A stretch of 64,000 nucleotides of DNA from Stenotrophomonas ginsengisoli (GCF_001431485.1 NZ_LDJM01000012.1:62001-126000); one strand, 5' to 3'; shown: positions 34,622 to 44,414, counted from the first letter of the stretch. Translations and numbers: made by a program. The notes: generated by a model from the letters alone, not told the origin.

Positions 34622-35965
34622 ATGTTCAATATCTTCCGCCGCAAAAAGACCGAAACCGCACAGGACGCCGCCAAGCCACGCCTGAGCGCGGAAGAGATTG
34701 CTGCCGCCTTCCAGCAGCCGGCCCGCGTCGAAGCGTCCGACAACGCCCCCGCCCAAGCGCCTGCTGCCAGCACAACGCCGACGGCTCCGGTTGCCCAGGC
34801 TCCGGCTGCGTCCATTGATGTGCCGGTTGTTGAACCTGCTGCGCCGGTACAGGCCGTCATCGAAGCGTCGGCAGCCAGCGCAGTTGCCGATTCAAGCCAG
34901 GCCCCGGCCAGCGTCGAGCCGGCCGCAACGGCGGCGGCAATCGACGTCGTTGCCAGCCAGGCCGTGACCACGCCCGATGCCGGGCGTAGCGATGACAGCC
35001 AGGCCGACCTGATTTCCGCCAACGCCGCACCGGCTGCAGCCGAAGGCAAGCTGGGCTGGCGCGAGCGCCTGCGCAACAGCGTGTTCGCCAAGTCGGTGAG
35101 CAGCCTGTTTGCCCGCAACCCCAAGCTCGATGACGACCTGCTGGACGAAATCGAGACGGCCCTGATCACCGCCGACGTCGGCGTGCCGGCCACCACCGCC
35201 CTGATCGAAGGCCTGCGCAAGCGCATGAAGGCGCGCGAGTTCGCCGATGCCAATGCCTTGCTGGCCGCCCTGCGTGCCGAGCTGATCGCCCTGCTCGAGC
35301 CGGTGGCCAAGCCGCTGGTGATCGACCGCACTGCCGCGCCGTTCGTGCTGCTCACCGTCGGCGTCAACGGCGTTGGCAAGACCACCACCATCGGCAAGCT
35401 GGCCAAGCGCTTCAAGGACGAAGGCCACAGCCTGATGCTGGCTGCCGGCGACACCTTCCGTGCTGCCGCCGTGGCCCAGCTGCAGGCCTGGGGCCAGCGC
35501 AACGGTGTCACCGTGATCGCCCAGGGCCAGAACGCCGACGCCGCTTCGGTGGCCTTCGATGCCCTGCAGGCCGCCAAGGCCCGCGGCACCGACATCCTGA
35601 TTGCCGACACCGCCGGCCGCCTGCACACCCAGACCGGGCTGATGAACGAGCTGGGCAAGATCGGCCGCGTGCTGGGCAAGGTCGATCCCACTGCCCCGCA
35701 CGAGGTGTTGATGGTGATCGACGGCACCACCGGCCAGAACGCGATCAACCAGGTGCGCCAGTTCCATGCCGTGGCCAAGGTCACCGGTCTGGTCGTGACC
35801 AAGCTGGACGGCACCGCCAAGGGTGGCGTGGTGTTCGCCCTGGCCCGCGAATTCGGCATTCCGATCCGCTTTGCCGGCATCGGCGAGCGCCCGGAAGACC
35901 TGCGCGTGTTCGAGCCGGAAGCCTTCGTCGATGCCCTGCTGCCCGAGGCCCTGGGCAGCCATTGA
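34622..35965 (+). CDS. ftsY: Signal recognition particle receptor FtsY
   Basis: FtsY docks SRP-ribosome complexes at the inner membrane through paired GTPases. The 447-residue protein has a short amphipathic start (MFNIFRRKK). An Ala/Pro/Val-rich acidic linker spans about 20-140, and the four-helix N domain about 145-225. The G domain follows, with Gly-Val-Asn-Gly-Val-Gly-Lys-Thr-Thr-Thr (G1, near 247), Asp-Thr-Phe-Arg-Ala-Ala-Ala, Asp-Thr-Ala-Gly-Arg (G3) and Thr-Lys-Leu-Asp-Gly-Thr-Ala-Lys-Gly-Gly (G4). The linker is low complexity and likely poorly conserved; the NG core is intact. Confidence 0.97.
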   Translation: MFNIFRRKKTETAQDAAKPRLSAEEIAAAFQQPARVEASDNAPAQAPAASTTPTAPVAQAPAASIDVPVVEPAAPVQAVIEASAASAVADSSQAPASVEPAATAAAIDVVASQAVTTPDAGRSDDSQADLISANAAPAAAEGKLGWRERLRNSVFAKSVSSLFARNPKLDDDLLDEIETALITADVGVPATTALIEGLRKRMKAREFADANALLAALRAELIALLEPVAKPLVIDRTAAPFVLLTVGVNGVGKTTTIGKLAKRFKDEGHSLMLAAGDTFRAAAVAQLQAWGQRNGVTVIAQGQNADAASVAFDALQAAKARGTDILIADTAGRLHTQTGLMNELGKIGRVLGKVDPTAPHEVLMVIDGTTGQNAINQVRQFHAVAKVTGLVVTKLDGTAKGGVVFALAREFGIPIRFAGIGERPEDLRVFEPEAFVDALLPEALGSH

Positions 35966-36078
35966 ACCTGGCGTTATTGTCGCAATCCCCGAGGTGCCGG
36001 CCGGCTCTGCCCACCGGCACCTTTTGTTTGTCCGCCCCATCACCGCGCTGCCCGGCAGCCACATGAGCCTGCCTTAGC

Positions 36079-37137
36079 ATGTCCAGCCCTGCCCTGCTTC
36101 CGAGCAAACTGCTGCCCTGGTTTGACCAGCACGGCCGCCATGACCTGCCCTGGCAGCACCCGCGCACGCCCTATCGGGTATGGCTGTCGGAGGTGATGCT
36201 GCAGCAGACCCAGGTGGCCACGGTGGTGCCGTACTTCCTGCGTTTTGTTGCCCGCTTCCCGGATATCGGCGCACTGGCCGCCGCGGACGCCGACACCCTG
36301 ATGGCACACTGGGCCGGGCTGGGCTACTACGCCCGTGCACGCAACCTGCAGGCCGCCGCCCGGCGCTGCGTGGAACAGCACGAGGGCCAGCTGCCACGCG
36401 ACCTGGACGCCCTGGTTGCGCTGCCCGGGATCGGCCGCAGCACCGCCGCGGCCATTCTTTCCCAGGCCTGGGGCGACACCCACGCCATCCTGGATGGCAA
36501 CGTCAAACGGGTGTTGACCCGGGTCTACGGCATCGACGGCCACCCCGGCCAGCCGGCGGTGGAGAAACAGCTCTGGGCCATCGCCGGCCAGCAACTGGCC
36601 GCGGTGCCGGCCGGGCGCATGACCGACTGGACCCAGGCGCAGATGGATTTCGGCGCCACCCTGTGCAGCCGGGCCAAGCCGGCCTGTGCCCTGTGTCCGC
36701 TGCAGGGCCAGTGCATCGCCCTGCGCGATGGCCGGGTGGCCGAGCTGCCCACGCGCAAGGCCAGCAAGACCCTGCCCGAACGCGAGGCCCATGCCCTGCT
36801 CATTGATGACGGCCGGGGCCGTTACGCCCTGCTGCGGCGCCCGGAGCAAGGCATCTGGGCCGGGCTGTGGACCCTGCCCCAGGCCGATACCCATGCCGCA
36901 CTGGCCCAGTGGACAGCACAGCAGCTGGGCGCGGACCTTGAAAGTGCCGATGCCCTGCCTGATATCGTGCATACCTTCAGCCATTACCGGCTGCACCTGC
37001 ACCTGCATCGCCTGCGCCTGCCCGCCGCTGGCCGCAACGCAGCGATCGGCGAAAACGCACCGGGCTGGTTCGGCCTGGCCGAGCTGGCCGAACTGGGCCT
37101 GCCGGCCCCCATCCGCAAATTGATCGATACGCTCTGA
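36079..37137 (+). CDS. mutY: A/G-specific adenine DNA glycosylase
   Basis: MutY removes adenine mispaired with 8-oxoguanine. The 352-residue protein has the catalytic Glu in Ser-Glu-Val-Met-Leu-Gln-Gln-Thr-Gln (near 37). The helix-hairpin-helix is Leu-Pro-Gly-Ile-Gly-Arg-Ser-Thr-Ala, and the catalytic Asp is in Ile-Leu-Asp-Gly-Asn-Val-Lys-Arg. A [4Fe-4S] cluster motif C-x6-C-x2-C-x5-C lies near 195-211. A C-terminal Nudix-like domain (about 235-350) recognises 8-oxoG. It is followed after 40 bases by yggX, the conserved mutY-yggX pair. Confidence 0.97.
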   Translation: MSSPALLPSKLLPWFDQHGRHDLPWQHPRTPYRVWLSEVMLQQTQVATVVPYFLRFVARFPDIGALAAADADTLMAHWAGLGYYARARNLQAAARRCVEQHEGQLPRDLDALVALPGIGRSTAAAILSQAWGDTHAILDGNVKRVLTRVYGIDGHPGQPAVEKQLWAIAGQQLAAVPAGRMTDWTQAQMDFGATLCSRAKPACALCPLQGQCIALRDGRVAELPTRKASKTLPEREAHALLIDDGRGRYALLRRPEQGIWAGLWTLPQADTHAALAQWTAQQLGADLESADALPDIVHTFSHYRLHLHLHRLRLPAAGRNAAIGENAPGWFGLAELAELGLPAPIRKLIDTL

Positions 37138-37177
37138 GCCTCACCGCAGGCCGGGCAGCCACCCAAGGAGTTCTCGC

Positions 37178-37456
37178 ATGTCCCGCACCATCCACTGCGA
37201 CCACAGCAATGCACCGGCCGAAGGGCTGGATTTCGTGCCCTGGCCCGGCGAGCTGGGCCAGCGCATCTTCAACCACATCGGCAAGCCTGCCTGGCAGGCC
37301 TGGCTGGCCCACCAGACCATGCTGATCAACGAAAACCGGCTTTCCCCGCGCGACCCCAAGCACCGCGCCTACCTGCAGGAACAGATGGTCAAGTACCTGT
37401 TCAACGAAGGCGCCGCCGACAACGTCGCCGGCTACCAGGCACCGGAGAACGGATAA
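37178..37456 (+). CDS. yggX: Fe(2+)-trafficking / oxidative-protection protein YggX
   Basis: A 92-residue cytoplasmic protein linked to iron handling and protection of Fe-S enzymes. It has the family core [18 protein letters not shown] and Ile-Asn-Glu-Asn-Arg-Leu. Cys7 matches the conserved cysteine of E. coli YggX. An AAGGAG Shine-Dalgarno precedes ATG 37178. Co-transcription with mutY is likely. Confidence 0.95.
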   Translation: MSRTIHCDHSNAPAEGLDFVPWPGELGQRIFNHIGKPAWQAWLAHQTMLINENRLSPRDPKHRAYLQEQMVKYLFNEGAADNVAGYQAPENG

Positions 37457-37458
37457 AC

Positions 37459-37485
37459 AAAAGGCCGCCCCAAGGGCGGCCTTTT
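37459..37485. terminator. Bidirectional terminator after yggX
   Basis: AAAAGGCCGCCC and GGGCGGCCTTTT form a perfect 12-base stem with a CAA loop. It lies between convergent stops at 37456 and 37505. Confidence 0.88.
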
Positions 37486-37504
37486 GCCATCAGCGGCTGC
37501 CGGA

Positions 37505-37966
37505 TCAGCCTGCCGGTTGCTCGCCGTCGGCCTGCTCGGCCTGGCGCTGCTCGATCTTGGCCTGGCGCAGCTGCGCCTGCCCGGCCTTGATCGCCTTGCT
37601 GTCCAGCGGACGGATGCTGGAGATACGGCAACTGGAAGGAATGGTGTCGCGCACATAGACCCGGTCAAAACGCGCATACACCCGGTCGAACTGGCTGCTC
37701 AGGCCGATCGTGGTGGCATGGGTCAGGCCCGGACAGGTCGCATCGAACTGCAACAACCACGATTCATTGGGCCGGGTATGCACCACCATGGCCCGGTCAC
37801 CCAGCTCGTTCCAGCCGTGCAGGCTGCCGAAGAAACGGAAACTGGGTACCGGCTCCCCGGCGTGGGCCAGATGCAGCTGCAGCTGCTCCTGGCTGGTCAG
37901 ACGCGTGGTCGTGGCACAACCGGCCAGAACCAGTATCGCCAGCAACGCACTGCTCATCCACTTCAT
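37505..37966 (-). CDS. Lipoprotein of the DUF6491-like group
   Basis: A 153-residue protein with a lipoprotein signal ending Val-Leu-Ala-Gly-Cys (Cys17). The middle has Ser-Phe-Arg-Phe-Phe-Gly-Ser-Leu-His-Gly-Trp-Asn-Glu-Leu-Gly-Asp and two further cysteines (Asp-Ala-Thr-Cys-Pro and Ser-Ser-Cys-Arg-Ile-Ser) that may form a disulfide. The C-terminus is Lys/Gln/Glu-rich and likely helical. The pattern resembles a family of proteobacterial lipoproteins annotated only by a domain number, and the assignment is from memory. An exceptionally strong Shine-Dalgarno (AAAGGAGGA) fixes ATG 37966. Confidence 0.8.
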   Translation of the reverse strand: MKWMSSALLAILVLAGCATTTRLTSQEQLQLHLAHAGEPVPSFRFFGSLHGWNELGDRAMVVHTRPNESWLLQFDATCPGLTHATTIGLSSQFDRVYARFDRVYVRDTIPSSCRISSIRPLDSKAIKAGQAQLRQAKIEQRQAEQADGEQPAG

Positions 37967-38025
37967 TGCATCCTCCTTTACGGGAAACGACCCAACGATC
38001 ATTAAAGCAAGGCGGTGTACCGGCA

Positions 38026-38733
38026 TTAAACCTGGCTGGACGCCATCGCATGCAGGCGCCCCTCGCGCAGTTCCAGCACACGGTCCAGCTTGCGTGCCAG
38101 GCTGCGGTCATGGGTGACCAGCACCAGCGAGGTGCCATGGGCCCGGTTGAGCTCGAGCATCTGGCCGAATACGTTGGCCGCGGTACGGTCATCCAGGTTG
38201 CCGGTCGGCTCGTCACCGAGCACACAGCCAGGCTGGTTGACCAGTGCCCGCGCCACGGCCGCACGCTGGCGCTCGCCACCACTCATTTCGCCGGGCTTGT
38301 GGGCCAGACGATGACCCAGGCCGACCGACTCCAACAAGTCCATCGCCCGCTTGCGGGCGGCATCCAGCTCACCGCCCCCCAGCAGTACCGGCATCATCAC
38401 GTTTTCCAGCGCGGTGAATTCTGGCAACAGGTGGTGGAACTGGTAGATGAAGCCCAGCTCGCGGTTGCGCAATGCGCCGCGTGCGGTGTCCGACAGGCCA
38501 CTCATCTTCTGCCCGGCAACAAACACCTCACCGGCGGTGGGCACATCCAGGCCGCCGAGCAGGTGCAGCAAGGTGCTCTTGCCGGCACCGGACGCGCCAA
38601 TGATGGCCACCGTTTCACCACGGCTCACCGACAGCTCCAGGCCATCGAACACCGGGGTGTGCATCTTGCCCTCGGCATAGGTCTTGCCCAGGCCTTCGGC
38701 ACGGATCACTTCTTGGTTCATCGCATCACTCAT
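38026..38733 (-). CDS. lolD: Lipoprotein-releasing ABC transporter ATPase LolD
   Basis: LolD powers extraction of outer-membrane lipoproteins from the inner membrane with LolC/E. The 235-residue protein has Walker [10 protein letters not shown], a Q-loop [12 protein letters not shown] (a LolD hallmark), the signature Met-Ser-Gly-Gly-Glu-Arg-Gln-Arg, and Walker B Gly-Asp-Glu-Pro-Thr-Gly-Asn-Leu-Asp. ATG 38733 overlaps the lolC end by 8 bases. ATG 38721, 4 bases past the lolC stop, is an equally good alternative. Confidence 0.95.
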   Translation of the reverse strand: MSDAMNQEVIRAEGLGKTYAEGKMHTPVFDGLELSVSRGETVAIIGASGAGKSTLLHLLGGLDVPTAGEVFVAGQKMSGLSDTARGALRNRELGFIYQFHHLLPEFTALENVMMPVLLGGGELDAARKRAMDLLESVGLGHRLAHKPGEMSGGERQRAAVARALVNQPGCVLGDEPTGNLDDRTAANVFGQMLELNRAHGTSLVLVTHDRSLARKLDRVLELREGRLHAMASSQV

Positions 38734-39967
38734 AACGCAGAGCCTCGGCCGGATGGGTGCGCGCCGCACGCCAGGCCGGATACAGGGTGGCCAGGAAGGC
38801 CATCAGCAGGGCCACCACCACCGTCCAGGCCACATCGGCCGGCTGCATGTCGGTGGGCAGGCCGGTGATGTAGTACACGTCCGGCGGCAGCAGCACGACA
38901 TTGAAGGTGCCTTCGATGAAGCGCAGCAGGCGCTCCAGGTTCAGGGTCAGGGTGATGCCCCCGAGCAGGCCGAGCAAGGTGCCGACCACGCCGATCAGGG
39001 TGCCCTGGACCATGAACACCTGCATCACCCCGGCCGGGCTCAGACCCAGGGTACGCAGGATGGCGATGTCGGCCTGCTTGTCGGTGACCAGCATCACCTG
39101 GGAGTTCACCAGGGTGAAGGCGCCCATCATGATGATCAGCGACAGCAGGATGCCCATCACCGTCTTTTCCATCTTCAGCGAGTGGTACAGGTTGGCGTTC
39201 TGCTGGGTCCAGTCGCTGACCCGGTACAGGCCATCCAGTGACAGGGCCAGATCACTGGCCACGTTGAAGGCCTGGTCCATGTCATGCAGCTTCAGGCGCA
39301 CACCGGTGACGCCCTCACTGCGCAATACCCGCTCCAGGTCATACAGGTTGACGAAGGCCACGCCACGGTCGACCTCGTTGTAGCCGGCCTCGAAGATGCC
39401 GCTGACGTGGAAACGCTTGGTCCGCGCCATCGCCCCCAACGGGGTGCCCTGCACTTCGGCCAGCGTAGCCACCACGTTGTCGCCCACACCCACGCCCAGC
39501 CACAGCGCCAGCTCCTTGCCCAGGATGATGTTGAACTCGCCCTGGGCCAGCGAATCCAGGCTACCGGTGGTCATCTTCTCGGCAATCACCGAGACCTTGG
39601 ACTCCAGCGCAGGGTCCACGCCCTGCACCACCGCCCCCTGCACCCGCGGGCCGGACAACATGCCCTGGATCTCGATGTACGGCGCGGCGCCGATGATGCG
39701 CGGATCCTTGCTGGCCGTATCCACGGCCTGCTGCCAGTCCCGCATCGGCTCGCCTTCGGCGGTGACCGTGGCGTGGGCGGTCATCTGCAGCAGACGATCG
39801 CGGATTTCCTTCTGGAAGCCGCTCATCACCGCCATCGTGGTGATCAGCACCATCACCCCGAGGGCAATGCCGATGATCGAGGCCATGGAAATGAAGGAGA
39901 TGAAACCGTTGCGGCGCTTGGCACGCAGGTAACGCAGGCCGATGGCCACGGGTACTGGTTTGAACAT
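38726..39967 (-). CDS. lolC: Lipoprotein-releasing ABC transporter permease LolC/LolE type
   Basis: A 413-residue inner-membrane permease with four transmembrane segments (near 25-50, 265-290, 315-345 and 375-400) and a large periplasmic domain between the first two. The N-terminus Gly-Leu-Arg-Tyr-Leu-Arg-Ala-Lys-Arg-Arg-Asn-Gly-Phe-Ile-Ser-Phe-Ile-Ser is typical. Asp-Lys-Gln-Ala-Asp-Ile-Ala-Ile-Leu-Arg-Thr-Leu-Gly is the coupling region contacting LolD. Only one permease gene is present here, so the complex may use a homodimer (LolF-like) or a partner elsewhere. Confidence 0.94.
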   Translation of the reverse strand: MFKPVPVAIGLRYLRAKRRNGFISFISMASIIGIALGVMVLITTMAVMSGFQKEIRDRLLQMTAHATVTAEGEPMRDWQQAVDTASKDPRIIGAAPYIEIQGMLSGPRVQGAVVQGVDPALESKVSVIAEKMTTGSLDSLAQGEFNIILGKELALWLGVGVGDNVVATLAEVQGTPLGAMARTKRFHVSGIFEAGYNEVDRGVAFVNLYDLERVLRSEGVTGVRLKLHDMDQAFNVASDLALSLDGLYRVSDWTQQNANLYHSLKMEKTVMGILLSLIIMMGAFTLVNSQVMLVTDKQADIAILRTLGLSPAGVMQVFMVQGTLIGVVGTLLGLLGGITLTLNLERLLRFIEGTFNVVLLPPDVYYITGLPTDMQPADVAWTVVVALLMAFLATLYPAWRAARTHPAEALRYE

Positions 39968-39986
39968 GAGGCCTTGCCCGGTCAGA

Positions 39987-40418
39987 TCAGGCTATGGTGC
40001 CACTGCGCCCGCGCTTGTGGAATGGCGAAACTGACTGGGGCCACTGGCGCAGTTCACTCAGGACCGGCCCGGGCAGCCAGGCCGGCAACAACACGCACTG
40101 CAGCCAGCCCCGCCCCGTCGGCCGGCGCCAGTGCAGCACCAGCAGGCCGCAGCGCTGGCTGATCCGCAGCCGCTGCTGCCATTGGCCATCAATGCAGGCC
40201 CGGCCATTGCTGCGGTCAAAGATGAAATGGCGCGCGGGCTGGCGCTGCCAGCGCAAGGCCTGCAGCACGGCCAGCAGGCCCGGCAGGCACACGGCCCGGT
40301 TCAACCAGGGCCGCGGCAAATCACTGAGCACCAGCGACAGCATGGCCAACAGGCCAAGCAGCAACAGCGCCGCGCTAACTGCCGGCTGCGGCCGCCATTC
40401 AAGCCGGCATGGCGGCAA
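39987..40418 (-). CDS. ygfX: YgfX-like (CptA) inner-membrane protein paired with SdhE
   Basis: A 143-residue protein with Cys-Arg-Leu-Glu-Trp-Arg-Pro near the start, two adjacent membrane segments (about 15-35 and 40-55), and a soluble part with [10 protein letters not shown]. Layout and position directly after sdhE match E. coli YgfX, once described as a toxin to SdhE's antitoxin and now mainly linked to SdhE. No ATG fits; TTG 40418 overlaps the sdhE end by 20 bases. The start is uncertain, the frame much less so. Confidence 0.68.
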   Translation of the reverse strand: MPPCRLEWRPQPAVSAALLLLGLLAMLSLVLSDLPRPWLNRAVCLPGLLAVLQALRWQRQPARHFIFDRSNGRACIDGQWQQRLRISQRCGLLVLHWRRPTGRGWLQCVLLPAWLPGPVLSELRQWPQSVSPFHKRGRSGTIA

Positions 40419-40647
40419 TCTTGTGGATGAGCGCGATGAGCTCGGCATCCGGGCACTCCTCATAACCCATCGACCAGCGCCACAACTTATCGTCCTCGCA
40501 ATCGAGCATGCGCAGGAAAACCGCGCGCTCGGCCATCGGCGCAGTGGCCCAGGCATTGTCCAGATAACGGTCAAACAGGCGGTCCAGCTCGCGCATGCCA
40601 CGCCGGCTGCGCCAGCGGATCCGCTTCAGTTCGGTTGCCTCGTCCAT
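40399..40647 (-). CDS. sdhE: FAD assembly factor SdhE
   Basis: SdhE (YgfY) promotes covalent attachment of FAD to SdhA. The 82-residue protein has the essential Arg-Gly-Met-Arg-Glu-Leu-Asp (RGxxE) motif near residue 16 and [11 protein letters not shown]. ATG 40647 has a GGAGAAGG Shine-Dalgarno; the frame upstream to 40701 is not used. It lies downstream of the sdh operon and its hairpin, and upstream of ygfX. Confidence 0.94.
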   Translation of the reverse strand: MDEATELKRIRWRSRRGMRELDRLFDRYLDNAWATAPMAERAVFLRMLDCEDDKLWRWSMGYEECPDAELIALIHKIAAMPA

Positions 40648-40695
40648 TTCCCTTCTCCTGATGCCACGCGCTCGCGCAGCAGGCAAAAACAACAA

Positions 40696-40722
40696 CGGCA
40701 CCGGCCATCAGGCGCGGTGCCG
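40696..40722 (-). terminator. Terminator after sdhB
   Basis: CGGCACCG and CGGTGCCG form an 8-base stem with an 11-base loop. On the minus strand it is followed by TTGTTGTTTTTG. It separates the sdh operon from sdhE. Confidence 0.65.
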
Positions 40723-40786
40723 CGGTGTGCAGACCGGCATCACTGCCGGCCTGCAGGCCACCTCATGGCCGGATCAAACCACTGGA

Positions 40787-41572
40787 TCAGGCGCGGCGCG
40801 CCATCATCAGCTTCTTGATCTCGGCAATGGCCAGCGCCGGGTTCAAGCCCTTCGGGCAGGTACGGGCGCAGTTCATGATGGTGTGGCAGCGGTACAGCTT
40901 GAACGGATCTTCCAGGTCATCCAGACGCGAACCGGTGTCCTCATCGCGCGAGTCGATGATCCAGCGGTAGGCCTGCAGCAGGATGGCCGGGCCCAGGTAA
41001 CGCTCGCCATTCCACCAGTAGCTCGGGCAGCTGGTCGAGCAGCAGGCGCACAGGATGCACTCGTACAGGCCGTCCAGCTTCTTGCGGTCTTCCGGCGACT
41101 GCAGGCGCTCGCGGTCGGACGGGGCCGGGGTCTGGGTACGGATCCACGGCTTGATCGAGGCGTACTGCGCATAGAAGTGGGTCAGGTCCGGAACCAGGTC
41201 CTTGACCACGTCCATGTGCGGCAGCGGGTAGATCGGCACTTCCTTCTTTTCGCAGTCTTCGATGGCGCGGGTGCAGGCCAGCGTGTTGGTGCCGTCGATG
41301 TTCATCGCGCACGAACCGCAGATGCCCTCACGGCACGAGCGACGGAAGGTCAGGGTCGGGTCGATCTCGTTCTTGATCTTGATCAGGGCGTCCAGGACCA
41401 TCGGGCCACAGCTGTCCAGATCAACGTCGTAGGTATCGGTACGCGGGTTTTCGCCGCTGTCCGGGCTCCAACGATAGACCTTGAAGGTACGTACGTTCTT
41501 GGCACCAGCCGGGGCAGCGAAGTGCTTGCCCTTGGTGACCCGGGAGTTCTTCGGAAGAGAGAATTCAGCCAT
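40787..41572 (-). CDS. sdhB: Succinate dehydrogenase iron-sulfur subunit
   Basis: A 261-residue subunit carrying three Fe-S clusters that pass electrons from FAD to quinone. The [2Fe-2S] motif Cys-Arg-Glu-Gly-Ile-Cys-Gly-Ser-Cys is near 85-93, with a fourth Cys after it. The [4Fe-4S] motif [12 protein letters not shown] is near 175. The third cluster ligands are [12 protein letters not shown]. It lies 18 bases after sdhA and is the last gene of the operon. Confidence 0.97.
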   Translation of the reverse strand: MAEFSLPKNSRVTKGKHFAAPAGAKNVRTFKVYRWSPDSGENPRTDTYDVDLDSCGPMVLDALIKIKNEIDPTLTFRRSCREGICGSCAMNIDGTNTLACTRAIEDCEKKEVPIYPLPHMDVVKDLVPDLTHFYAQYASIKPWIRTQTPAPSDRERLQSPEDRKKLDGLYECILCACCSTSCPSYWWNGERYLGPAILLQAYRWIIDSRDEDTGSRLDDLEDPFKLYRCHTIMNCARTCPKGLNPALAIAEIKKLMMARRA

Positions 41573-41590
41573 TTTAATAAGTTCCCCGGA

Positions 41591-43381
41591 TCAGTAGACG
41601 CGCGGCTTCGGCGGCACAACGGACACGTCGTCAGACAGCGTGTACATGTGGACCGGGCGGAAATCGAAGCTGCACTTGCCCTTCTCATCCACGCTGACCA
41701 GGGTGTGCTTGTGCCAGTTGACGTCGTCGCGGTCCGGGAAGTCTTCGTGGGCATGTGCACCACGGCTTTCCTTGCGCTGTTCGGCCGAGTTGATGGTGGC
41801 CACTGCGTTGAGCAGCAGGTTGTTCAGCTCGTAGGTTTCGATCAGGTCGGAGTTCCAGACCAGCGAGCGGTCGGAAACCTTGACGTCCTGGAACGAATCA
41901 AACACTTCGGCCATCTTCTTGCAGCCGGCTTCCAGCTTCTCGCTGGTGCGGAACACGGCGGCATCGGCCTGCATGGTGCGCTGCATGCGATCGCGGATGA
42001 CCGCGGTCGGGGTGTCGCCATTGGCGTGACGCAGCTTGTCCAGCAGACCCAGGGCCTTGTCACAGGCGTCCGACGGCAGCTGCTTGTGCGGCGCGCCCGG
42101 CTTGATGGTCTCGGCGCAGCGGTTGGCCACGGCGCGACCGAACACGACCAGGTCCAGCAGCGAGTTGGAGCCCAGACGGTTGGCACCGTGGACCGAGACG
42201 CAGGCCGCTTCGCCGATGGCGTACAGGCCCGGGACGACGGCGTCCGGGTTGTCGCCGACCTTGCGCACGACTTCGCCGTGGTAGTTGGTCGGGATGCCGC
42301 CCATGTTGTAGTGGACGGTCGGGATCACCGGGATCGGCTGCTTGTGCACGTCCACGCCGGCGAAGATGCGGGCGCTTTCGGCAATACCCGGCAGCTTCTC
42401 GTCGATCGCGCCCGGCGGCAGGTGGGTCAGGTCGAGCAGGATGTGATCCTTGTGCTCGCCCACGCCACGGCCTTCGCTGATTTCCACGGTCATCGAACGC
42501 GACACCACGTCACGCGAAGCCAGGTCCTTGTAATGCGGTGCGTAGCGCTCCATGAAGCGCTCGCCATTGGAATTGCGCAGGATGCCACCTTCGCCGCGAA
42601 CACCTTCGGTGATCAGGCAGCCGGCGCCATAGATGCCGGTCGGGTGGAACTGCACGAACTCCATGTCCTGCAGCGGCAGGCCGGCACGGGCCACCATACC
42701 GCCACCGTCGCCGGTGCAGGTGTGGGCCGAGGTGGCCGAGAAATACGCGCGGCCGTAACCACCGGTGGCCAGCACCACGCCATGGGCGCGGAACAGGTGC
42801 AGGGTGCCTTCTGCCATGTCCAGGGCGAGCACGCCGCGGCACACGCCTTCCTCGTCCATGATCAGGTCGAGTGCGAAGTACTCGATCATGAAACGGGCGT
42901 TATGGGCCAGCGACTGCTGGTACAGGGTGTGCAGGATCGCGTGGCCGGTACGGTCAGCGGCCGCGCAGGTACGCTGGGCCGGAGCACCTTCGCCGTACTT
43001 GGTGGTCATGCCACCGAACGGACGCTGGTAGATCTTGCCCTCTTCGGTACGCGAGAACGGAACACCGTAATGCTCCAGCTCGATGATCGCCGGGATGGCC
43101 TCGCGGCACATGTACTCGATGGCGTCCTGGTCGCCCAGCCAGTCCGACCCCTTGATGGTGTCGTAGAAGTGGTAGCGCCAGTCGTCCTCACCCATGTTGG
43201 CCAGCGCGGCGGAAATACCACCCTGGGCTGCCACGGTGTGCGAACGGGTCGGGAAGACCTTGGTGATGCAGACGGTCTGCAGGCCCTTCTGGGCCAGGCC
43301 GAAGGTCGCACGCAGGCCGGCGCCGCCGGCGCCGACAACGACCATGTCGACCTTGTGTTCAGTAATCTTGTAAGCGGACAT
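41591..43381 (-). CDS. sdhA: Succinate dehydrogenase flavoprotein subunit
   Basis: The 596-residue catalytic subunit oxidises succinate to fumarate. Val-Val-Gly-Ala-Gly-Gly-Ala-Gly-Leu (near 15-23) binds FAD. His-Thr-Val-Ala-Ala-Gln-Gly-Gly-Ile (near 50) contains the histidine for covalent FAD attachment. His-Pro-Thr-Gly-Ile, Gly-Arg-Gly-Val and the His-Tyr-Asn-Met-Gly-Gly-Ile-Pro-Thr region complete the active site. ATG 43381 matches homologues; the frame continues upstream to 43582 through sdhD without support. It lies 5 bases after sdhD. Confidence 0.97.
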   Translation of the reverse strand: MSAYKITEHKVDMVVVGAGGAGLRATFGLAQKGLQTVCITKVFPTRSHTVAAQGGISAALANMGEDDWRYHFYDTIKGSDWLGDQDAIEYMCREAIPAIIELEHYGVPFSRTEEGKIYQRPFGGMTTKYGEGAPAQRTCAAADRTGHAILHTLYQQSLAHNARFMIEYFALDLIMDEEGVCRGVLALDMAEGTLHLFRAHGVVLATGGYGRAYFSATSAHTCTGDGGGMVARAGLPLQDMEFVQFHPTGIYGAGCLITEGVRGEGGILRNSNGERFMERYAPHYKDLASRDVVSRSMTVEISEGRGVGEHKDHILLDLTHLPPGAIDEKLPGIAESARIFAGVDVHKQPIPVIPTVHYNMGGIPTNYHGEVVRKVGDNPDAVVPGLYAIGEAACVSVHGANRLGSNSLLDLVVFGRAVANRCAETIKPGAPHKQLPSDACDKALGLLDKLRHANGDTPTAVIRDRMQRTMQADAAVFRTSEKLEAGCKKMAEVFDSFQDVKVSDRSLVWNSDLIETYELNNLLLNAVATINSAEQRKESRGAHAHEDFPDRDDVNWHKHTLVSVDEKGKCSFDFRPVHMYTLSDDVSVVPPKPRVY

Positions 43382-43386
43382 GGATA

Positions 43387-43770
43387 TCAGTTCCCAAGCA
43401 CGATGCGGGCAACCGCGAAAATGCTGACGATTGCGCCGAGCACGGCGACGAACTTCACGATGACCTGGAGGGCCAGCGCCAGCAGCGAGTTGTGGATGTA
43501 GTCTTCCAGCACGACCTGCAGGCCGAGCTGGGCGTGCCAGAACATGGCCACCAGCAGGCCGACCAGCAGCACGGCATTCCACGGCTTGGAGACAGTCTCC
43601 ACCGCGGTGACGTAATCAGCGCCGACCAGGCTCACCAGCAGGCACAAAAACCAGATGCCCAGGAAGACCAGTGCGGTGGCGGTCAGGCGCTGGTGGATGA
43701 AATGCTCGGTACCGGACTTGGCACTGCCCAGGCCGCGGACATTCTTCAACGGAGTACGGAACTTGCTCAT
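43387..43770 (-). CDS. sdhD: Succinate dehydrogenase membrane anchor subunit SdhD
   Basis: A 127-residue membrane anchor with three transmembrane helices (about 30-50, 60-85 and 98-122). [15 protein letters not shown] contains the expected heme ligand and quinone-site residues. ATG 43770 is used; it lies 2 bases after the sdhC stop. Confidence 0.94.
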   Translation of the reverse strand: MSKFRTPLKNVRGLGSAKSGTEHFIHQRLTATALVFLGIWFLCLLVSLVGADYVTAVETVSKPWNAVLLVGLLVAMFWHAQLGLQVVLEDYIHNSLLALALQVIVKFVAVLGAIVSIFAVARIVLGN

Positions 43771-43772
43771 CT

Positions 43773-44159
43773 TCAGCCCCCCAGGCAGACAGCGGCCCAA
43801 ACCAGGGCGGTGAGGACCAGCGAAGCAATCACCGACATCCACGAACTGCGGATGAAGGTCGGCTTGGCATAACCCACGGCGAAATCCTGCACGATGTGGC
43901 GGATGCCGTTGCACAGGTGGTAGGCAAATACCCAGGTCCATGCAAACAGGAAGGCCTTGCCATACCAGGCACCGGCGTGGTCAGTGAAGCAGGTCCAGGA
44001 TTCCGGCCCCATCATCAGGGCGAGCAGGCCGCCGGCAATGATGAGGGCACCGACAGACAGAATGATGCCGGTGGCTCGATGCAGGATCGAGGTGGCCATC
44101 TGGATCTGCCAGCGATACACCTGCAGATGCGGAGAGAGGGGGCGTGATCGGTTCGCCAT
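43773..44159 (-). CDS. sdhC: Succinate dehydrogenase cytochrome b556 subunit SdhC
   Basis: A 128-residue membrane anchor. Arg-Pro-Leu-Ser-Pro-His-Leu-Gln-Val-Tyr is the conserved start. Ser-Ile-Leu-His-Arg-Ala-Thr-Gly contributes to the quinone pocket, and the heme-ligand region is His-Leu-Cys-Asn-Gly-Ile-Arg-His near residue 81. Three helices are visible. It is the first subunit gene of the operon, 66 bases after the assembly-factor gene. Confidence 0.96.
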   Translation of the reverse strand: MANRSRPLSPHLQVYRWQIQMATSILHRATGIILSVGALIIAGGLLALMMGPESWTCFTDHAGAWYGKAFLFAWTWVFAYHLCNGIRHIVQDFAVGYAKPTFIRSSWMSVIASLVLTALVWAAVCLGG

Positions 44160-44225
44160 TTCGCTGGGCTCGTTGTCTCGGCTGGGCGGCGGAATTGCCG
44201 CATTGGCTAGTCACTGCAACTTCGT

Positions 44226-44399
44226 TCAGAAGTCGATGCAGCGTCCGTTTTTTTCCCAGTCCCCGTAGCGCACCGGATCAAGCCCGCCGCGCCCACCAAC
44301 CTCGGTCGCAACCTCGGGCTTGGGCACGGTGGAATCCTGCTGGTCGTTGACCGCAGTATCCGGAGTAGTTTCAGGAGTGGGGGTTGTTTGGCCTATCAT
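44226..44399 (-). CDS. SdhAF4-type succinate dehydrogenase assembly factor (DUF1674)
   Basis: A 57-residue protein: a polar, Thr/Pro-rich N-terminus of about 35 residues, then the near-invariant C-terminal block Gly-Gly-Arg-Gly-Gly-Leu-Asp-Pro-Val-Arg-Tyr-Gly-Asp-Trp-Glu-Lys-Asn-Gly-Arg ending Cys-Ile-Asp-Phe. This is the DUF1674/SdhAF4 signature; the eukaryotic member protects FAD-loaded SdhA during assembly. Its position directly upstream of sdhC supports the same role. ATG 44399 lies about 15 bases after a predicted transcription start, with no obvious Shine-Dalgarno. It is short enough to be missed by ORF callers. Confidence 0.9.
   Translation of the reverse strand: MIGQTTPTPETTPDTAVNDQQDSTVPKPEVATEVGGRGGLDPVRYGDWEKNGRCIDF
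44394..44399 (+). promoter_or_regulatory. Candidate -10 of ygfZ
   Basis: TATCAT matches the -10 consensus at five of six positions and overlaps the start codon of the divergent SdhAF4-type gene. A weak TTCAGG lies 18 bases upstream. The transcript would begin about 10 bases before ATG 44415. Confidence 0.35.
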
Positions 44400-44414
44400 T
44401 TTTGGTCTCGCAAC

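Noticed and set aside
40595-43501. A plus-strand open frame of about 968 codons opposite sdhB and sdhA
   Set aside because: Antisense of clearly conserved sdh genes; the sequence has no recognisable domain.
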